Shown: positions 59,663 to 64,000 of the stretch, one piece after another
Position numbering within the stretch: position 1 is the stretch's first letter
How the letters are laid out: each line of letters begins with the position of its first letter
Assembly: GCF_024199905.1 (NCBI RefSeq)
Contig: NZ_JANAFB010000003.1
Coordinates: 1-64,000 of the forward strand
Direction of reading: 5' to 3'
Source: Rothia santali
GTDB taxonomy: Bacteria > Actinomycetota > Actinomycetes > Actinomycetales > Micrococcaceae
DNA length: 64,000 nt
Position numbers and translations under genes: made by a program
Notes under the pieces: model-generated
Database searches by the model: none
The model's input: only the letters and a program-made list of their open reading frames with translations
What the model was told of the DNA's origin: nothing

Positions 59663-60781
59663 CTACCGTTGCGGCTTCTCCCCGCGCCCGCCGATCTGGC
59701 GGGATGAGTCGCCGGAGTCCTTCAGGGCCGCGCGCAGCTCCTTGGGCATCGAGAACAGGATGTCCTCGGTCGCGGTCTCCACGGGCTCGACGTCGGCGTA
59801 ACCATACTCGGCCAGCAGGTCCAGCACCTGCTGGACCAGGACCTCCGGGACCGAGGCGCCCGAGGTCAGGCCCACGGTGCTGACGCCCTCGAACCAGGCC
59901 TCGTCCACCTGGTGGGCGAAGTCGACGCGCTCCGAGCGCGTCGCCCCGTACTCGAGCGCGACCTCCTTGAGCCGCACCGAGTTGGAGGAGTTCGAGGAGC
60001 CGACCACGATCACGAGGTCCGCGTGCGGCGCGATCTCCCGGATCGCCCCCTGCCGGTTGGAGGTCGCGTAGCAGATGTCGTCCGAGGGCGGGTTGTGCAG
60101 AGCCGGGAACCGGCGCCGCAGCCGCTCCACGGTCTCCATCGTCTCGTCCACCGACAGCGTGGTCTGGGAGAGCCACACGACGCGCTCGGGGTCCCGGACC
60201 TCGACCGAGTCGACGTCGTCCGGGGAGTTCACGATCTGGATGTGCTCGGGCGCCTCGCCCGCCGTGCCCTCGACCTCCTCGTGGCCGACGTGGCCGATCA
60301 GGAGGATGTCGAAGTCCTGCTTCGCGAAGCGCACGGCCTCGCGATGGACCTTGTTGACCAGCGGGCAGGTGGCGTCGATGGTCTGCAGCTGGCGCTCCTG
60401 CGCCTCGTCGATCACGGCCGGGGAGACGCCGTGGGCCGAGAACACGGTGACCGCGCCCTCGGGGATCTCGTCGACCTCGTCGACGAAGATCGCACCGCGC
60501 TCCTCGAGGCTGGTGACCACGTGCGCGTTGTGCACGATCTGCTTGCGGACGTAGACCGGGGCGCCGTAGTGGTCCAGGGCCTTCTCGACCGCGATCACGG
60601 CGCGGTCCACGCCGGCGCAGTAGCCGCGCGGCGCGGCGAGCAGGACCTTCTTGGCCCCGGTGGGCGCGGCCGCCTCGACCTCCTCGCGGGATCGGCGGGA
60701 GCGCGGGACGTGCGGCATGGCCAGCGGCACCGACCGGGTCTGGGCGCCGGTGCGGGGCTGAGTCTCGGTGGTGGTCGGCAT
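59663..60781 (-). CDS. ispH: 4-hydroxy-3-methylbut-2-enyl diphosphate reductase
   Basis: The 372-residue final enzyme of the MEP isoprenoid pathway has three Fe-S ligands in [35 protein letters not shown] and [14 protein letters not shown]. Substrate contacts are [25 protein letters not shown] and [10 protein letters not shown], all family hallmarks. The first 45 residues are a non-conserved extension. I prefer the ATG at 60781 over the upstream GTG because TAGACT lies 7 nt before it (leaderless). Confidence 0.97.
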   Translation of the reverse strand: MPTTTETQPRTGAQTRSVPLAMPHVPRSRRSREEVEAAAPTGAKKVLLAAPRGYCAGVDRAVIAVEKALDHYGAPVYVRKQIVHNAHVVTSLEERGAIFVDEVDEIPEGAVTVFSAHGVSPAVIDEAQERQLQTIDATCPLVNKVHREAVRFAKQDFDILLIGHVGHEEVEGTAGEAPEHIQIVNSPDDVDSVEVRDPERVVWLSQTTLSVDETMETVERLRRRFPALHNPPSDDICYATSNRQGAIREIAPHADLVIVVGSSNSSNSVRLKEVALEYGATRSERVDFAHQVDEAWFEGVSTVGLTSGASVPEVLVQQVLDLLAEYGYADVEPVETATEDILFSMPKELRAALKDSGDSSRQIGGRGEKPQR

Positions 60782-60801
60782 AGGGTCCAGTCTATCCACG
60801 A

Positions 60802-61779
60802 TCAGAAGACTTCAGCAGGGCCGCGTCGTGAGCCCCTCAGCACATCCGCGATGATCAGCAGCACCGCGGCCCCCAGGCCCACGCCCAGCGAGGTCAGCGC
60901 CCAGGTCGGCACGTCGGCGGTGACGGCCTCGGTGAAGCGGCCCAGCACAACGCCTCCGGTGCCCCCGACGTCGTCGGCCCACCGCGTGAGCGCCCCCGCG
61001 CCGAGGGACATCACGGCCCACACGGCGATGCCCGCGGCGGCCAGCACCCCGGCCGGGGCGAGCGCCCGGTGCCGGGGCATGAGCCAGGCGGCCGCGAGGG
61101 TGAGCACCACGGCGCCGATCGCGAAGGCGGGCACGGCGGTCGCCAGGCGCGCGGCGTCGTGCAGGAACGCGGCCCCCTCGCCCTGCCCGGAGGCCCCGGG
61201 CTCCTCGAGGTCGATCAGCCGGCCCTGGTCGCCGAGCCCCAGGTCGACGCCGAGCAGGCCGCCGATCCGGGCGTCGACGGTCTCGTAGAGCGGGCCCGCG
61301 TCCAGCACCAGCACGTCCGAGGGCGCCTCCCCCAGGTTCTCCCGGTGGGTCTCCACGGCGGTCTCGTGCCACACCGCGGCGAAGTCCTCCGACTCCACCG
61401 CGGAGGAGACCGCGCCGCGCAGCACCGTCTCGGCGCCGTCGCGGGCCGCGCCCAGCAGCCCGCTGTACCAGGCGTCCCCCGAGCCGTCGCCGAGGTAGCG
61501 GCTCACCTCGTCGGAGGCCATGATGTCCTCGACCGCGGCGTCGGCCAGCTGCCCGCGGAACTCCTCCGAGGCGGCCATGCCGTCCGCCGTGGCCACGAAC
61601 GCGTCCTCGTCCACGATCGACACGGAGAACCAGGTGAGCACCACCGAGGCGACCGCGAGCACGACGGCGAGCAGGGCGGCCACCGCCGCGAGGGCCCCGC
61701 GGACCAGGGCGACGGCGGGAGAGCGCCGCGGCCCCGAGGGGAGGCGGGCGGTCGCGGGCGGGAACGCGGAAGTGGACAT
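60802..61779 (-). CDS. Conserved membrane protein
   Basis: The 325-residue protein has an N-terminal TM ([21 protein letters not shown]) and a large extracytoplasmic domain of about 170 residues ([20 protein letters not shown]). Three C-terminal TMs follow ([56 protein letters not shown]). It is often found between ispH and xseA in Micrococcales; function unknown. TACCAT lies 6 nt before the ATG (leaderless). Confidence 0.78.
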   Translation of the reverse strand: MSTSAFPPATARLPSGPRRSPAVALVRGALAAVAALLAVVLAVASVVLTWFSVSIVDEDAFVATADGMAASEEFRGQLADAAVEDIMASDEVSRYLGDGSGDAWYSGLLGAARDGAETVLRGAVSSAVESEDFAAVWHETAVETHRENLGEAPSDVLVLDAGPLYETVDARIGGLLGVDLGLGDQGRLIDLEEPGASGQGEGAAFLHDAARLATAVPAFAIGAVVLTLAAAWLMPRHRALAPAGVLAAAGIAVWAVMSLGAGALTRWADDVGGTGGVVLGRFTEAVTADVPTWALTSLGVGLGAAVLLIIADVLRGSRRGPAEVF

Positions 61780-61851
61780 GGCGCGATGGTATCCGACGCG
61801 GCTGTGGGCCGGACGGGACCCGGGGCCGCCCCGGCTGGTATCACTTAAGCC

Positions 61852-63435
61852 ATGAGCGTTTCAGACGAGGGACCCGCGGGCGCCCAGCCCCTCCCGGCCC
61901 GGGCGAGCCAGACGACCCCGGAGAACCCGTGGCCCCTGCGCCTCCTGGCGGAGAAGATGCACGAGTACGTCGCCCGCTGCGCGCCCACCTGGGTCGAGGG
62001 GCAGATCATCGAGCTGAACCGGCGGGCCCGGGTCACGTACCTGACCCTGCGCGACGTCGACCAGGAGGTCTCCGTCCCGGTCACCCTCTTCGCCTCCGAG
62101 ACCGCCCGGATGCAGACCGAGCTGGAGCGCGGGATGCGGGTCGTGGCCCGGCTGAACCCCGACTACTGGAAGAAGACCGGGCGGCTGTCGATGGTCGGCT
62201 CGGGGATCCGGCAGGTCGGGCTGGGCGACATGCTCGAGCGCATCGAGCGCCTGCGCCGCAAGCTCCAGGAGGAGGGCCTGTTCGACCCCTCCCGCAAGCG
62301 GCCGCTGCCGGTCCTGCCGCACCGCGTCGGCCTGATCACCGGGCGCGACTCCGACGCGGAGAAGGACGTGCTGCGCAACGCCCGGCTGCGCTGGCCCGGC
62401 GTCGAGTTCGAGGTCCGCCAGGTCGCGGTCCAGGGCGTGCACGCGCTGTCCCAGGTGACCGCTGCGCTGGCCGAGCTCGACGCTGACCCGGCGGTCGACG
62501 TCGTCGTGATCGCCCGCGGCGGCGGCGCGCTGGAGGACCTGCTGCCCTTCAGCGAGGAGGCCCTGGTCCGCGCGGTGGCCGCGGCCACGACGCCGGTGGT
62601 CTCCGCGATCGGCCACGAGGCGGACCAGCCGCTGCTGGACCACGTCGCGGACGTGCGCGCCTCGACCCCCACCGACGCCGGCAAGCGCGTGGTGCCCGAC
62701 GTCGAGGAGGAGCGCCTGCGGATCGCCCAGGCCCGGGCCGCGACCGAGCGCGCCGTGCGGATGCTCGTGGACCGCGAGGCGGGCGGGCTGGCCCAGTTCC
62801 GCTCCCGGCCCGTGCTGGCCCATCCGGAGTCCATGCTGCTGGCCCGCGAGGAGGAGACCGACGCCGCCCGGCAGCGGGCCCAGCGCGCCGTGGCGGTGGC
62901 GCTGGACCGGGGGCGCGAGCAGATCGCGAGCCTGCGCTCGCGGGTCGTCTCGCTCTCACCCCAGCGCACGCTGGACCGCGGCTACGCGGTGGTCCAGGAC
63001 GCGCGCGGCGCGGTGCTGCGCGACGCCGCCGACGCCGAGGCGGGCGCGAGCGTGACGGTGCGCCTGGCCTCGGGCTCGCTCGGCGCGACGGTCGAGGACG
63101 TCCGCCCCGCCGAGAACGCTCGCCCCACCGACGCCGCTGCCCGGCCCGCCGACGCTCCCCGGCCGCCGATCCCGCGGAGCCGACCGAGACCTGACCCGCC
63201 CGGCCTGACCCACCCAACCCGATCCGCCCGGCCCGACCCATGCAACCCGATCCGCCCGGCCCAACCCGTGCGGTCGGACCGCCGGCCGATCGGCTGGCGC
63301 GCCGACCGACCGGCCCGCCCCGCCCCAGACCACCTAGACGCACACCCCCGAACGAGGAGAACACCATGGCAGACCAGCACGAGACCGCGACCCCGGTGCA
63401 GGAGCTCAGCTACGAGCAGGCCCGGGAGGAGCTGA
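61852..63435 (+). CDS. xseA: Exodeoxyribonuclease VII large subunit
   Basis: The 527-residue protein has an N-terminal OB fold ([20 protein letters not shown]) and a catalytic core with [57 protein letters not shown] and [14 protein letters not shown] long coiled coil and [15 protein letters not shown] of the C-terminal domain follow. It degrades ssDNA from both ends with XseB. The last 85 residues are Arg/Pro-rich translation of repeats and overlap xseB by 70 nt; another frame gives a natural ending near 63193 (DPAEPTET), so a small frameshift may have extended the gene. TATCAC lies 7 nt before the ATG. Confidence 0.93.
   Translation: MSVSDEGPAGAQPLPARASQTTPENPWPLRLLAEKMHEYVARCAPTWVEGQIIELNRRARVTYLTLRDVDQEVSVPVTLFASETARMQTELERGMRVVARLNPDYWKKTGRLSMVGSGIRQVGLGDMLERIERLRRKLQEEGLFDPSRKRPLPVLPHRVGLITGRDSDAEKDVLRNARLRWPGVEFEVRQVAVQGVHALSQVTAALAELDADPAVDVVVIARGGGALEDLLPFSEEALVRAVAAATTPVVSAIGHEADQPLLDHVADVRASTPTDAGKRVVPDVEEERLRIAQARAATERAVRMLVDREAGGLAQFRSRPVLAHPESMLLAREEETDAARQRAQRAVAVALDRGREQIASLRSRVVSLSPQRTLDRGYAVVQDARGAVLRDAADAEAGASVTVRLASGSLGATVEDVRPAENARPTDAAARPADAPRPPIPRSRPRPDPPGLTHPTRSARPDPCNPIRPAQPVRSDRRPIGWRADRPARPAPDHLDAHPRTRRTPWQTSTRPRPRCRSSATSRPGRS
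63215..63270. repeat. 28-bp imperfect tandem duplication in the xseA tail
   Basis: CAACCCGATCCGCCCGGCCC occurs at 63215-63234 and again at 63243-63262, with similar flanks (ACCC-TG). It lies in the low-complexity 3' end of the annotated xseA frame, before xseB. Confidence 0.7.
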
Positions 63436-63596
63436 TGGGCATCGTCTCGCGGCTGGAGTCGGGCGCCTCGAGCCTCGAGCAGTCGCTGTCCCTGTGGGAG
63501 CGCGGCGAGGCCCTGGCCCAGCGCTGCGAGGAGTGGCTCGACGGCGCCCGCAAGCGCCTCGACGCCGCGAAGGAGCGCCGCGCCGAGGCCGAGTGA
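63366..63596 (+). CDS. xseB: Exodeoxyribonuclease VII small subunit
   Basis: The 76-residue helical protein has [40 protein letters not shown] and [13 protein letters not shown], the complete XseB signature. It binds the XseA coiled coil. The ATG follows GAGGAGA. The start lies inside the extended 3' end of xseA. Confidence 0.95.
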   Translation: MADQHETATPVQELSYEQAREELMGIVSRLESGASSLEQSLSLWERGEALAQRCEEWLDGARKRLDAAKERRAEAE

Positions 63597-63720
63597 CCCG
63601 CCCGGCACGGCGTCCGCCGGGCACGGGACCGGCCGAGGCCATGCCCCATCGGCCCGCGCCCCGGCGGTCTACCGGCCCGCCGAGCCGCGGAACCCACCGG
63701 GCCCGCTAGCGCCGGACCCG

Positions 63721-64000
63721 CTAGCGCTGGACCTGCTGGTACCCGCTGAGGAACTCCCCCAGCCGGTCCAGCGCCTTGGACAGCGTCTCGGTGTCCGGCA
63801 GCGTGACGAGCCGGAAGTGGTCCGGCGCGACCCAGTTGAACGCCCGGCCGTGGCTGACCAGGATCTTCTGCTCCTTGAGCAGGTCGAGGACGAACTGCTC
63901 GTCGTCGACGATCCCGAACTTCTCGGTGTCCAGCTTGGGGAAGAGGTACAGCGCGCCCTCGGCCTGCTGGCAGGTGATGCCGTCGATCTCGTTGAGCTTG
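63721..64000 (-). CDS. PLP-dependent aminotransferase (AlaA-like), 3' part
   Basis: The last 92 residues of the protein are visible; the gene continues beyond the window. GALYLFPKLDTEKFGIVDDE, KILVSHGRAFNWVAPDHFRL and LVTLPDTETLSKALDRLGEF are the C-terminal domain of class I aminotransferases of the AlaA/alanine-type branch, with the substrate Arg in DHFRLVTLP. Confidence 0.85.
   Translation of the reverse strand, partial: KLNEIDGITCQQAEGALYLFPKLDTEKFGIVDDEQFVLDLLKEQKILVSHGRAFNWVAPDHFRLVTLPDTETLSKALDRLGEFLSGYQQVQR

Noticed and set aside
59627-59680. 21-bp direct repeats between rmuC and ispH (GCGCAAG..CGCC)
   Set aside because: Only two imperfect copies between convergent genes; likely a terminator-like structure of no special interest.

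Overview
The window comes from a high-GC actinobacterium, most likely a Micrococcales member such as Brachybacterium or another Dermabacteraceae; that placement is an inference. It rests on strong G/C bias at third codon positions, frequent GTG/TTG starts, many apparently leaderless genes (a -10 hexamer 6-8 nt before the start codon), and the block ychF ... rmuC - ispH - xseA - xseB. Positions 42-46 kb and 47.5-58.4 kb look like accessory DNA placed around those core genes.

Layout. 0-13 kb: a WYL regulator (partial), several small enzymes (GNAT, VOC/glyoxalase, esterase), a YkvI-type transporter and a dense set of toxin-antitoxin loci (Phd with a truncated PIN toxin, FitAB/VapBC-like pairs, HigBA), then an FAD oxidoreductase-methyltransferase fusion with a broken XRE-cupin regulator and an aminoglycoside-phosphotransferase-like kinase. 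13-29 kb: AT-richer mobile DNA with a PD-(D/E)XK protein, an integrated mobilizable plasmid (HTH protein, P4-type helicase, putative ori/oriT, relaxase, resolvase; about 15.9-20.9 kb), a helicase IV-like protein with a nuclease-like insertion, and an exported-protein/small-membrane-protein pair. 29-35 kb: metallophosphatase, a lipoprotein, a HigB toxin with a HigA-ImmA/IrrE fusion, and a decayed gene. 35-43 kb: a type ISP-like restriction-modification enzyme beside a truncated HsdM that has lost its NPPF motif, and a large serine recombinase.

43-46.2 kb holds the most interesting locus. Three co-directional genes start in an overlap with the stop codon of ychF. They encode an exonuclease VII catalytic-domain-like protein with a different N-terminal region, a TIGR02391 (Ymh) HEPN protein, and a second protein with an RxxxxH HEPN-like motif. 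I know of no described system with this composition and propose it as a candidate defence operon. The genuine xseA/xseB lie 16 kb away, which allows a direct motif comparison.

47.3-58.4 kb: four palindromes spaced exactly 34 bp upstream of ychF, an OsmC-like protein, a rearranged FabH-like (KAS III) / alpha-beta hydrolase / MetK-fragment cluster with a duplicated leader, an FtsX-type ABC exporter, a TetR regulator resembling gamma-butyrolactone receptors with a clear operator, and an ABC-2 exporter translationally coupled to a DesKR-like two-component pair. 58.4-64 kb is core genome: rmuC, ispH, a membrane protein, xseA, xseB and the 3' end of an aminotransferase gene.

Gene decay is common here: PIN toxin, XRE-cupin, YwqK antitoxin, the third gene of the R-M operon, KAS III and MetK fragments, and an AbiV-like remnant. 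All coordinates were read by eye and no search was run, so family names rest on recognised motifs.
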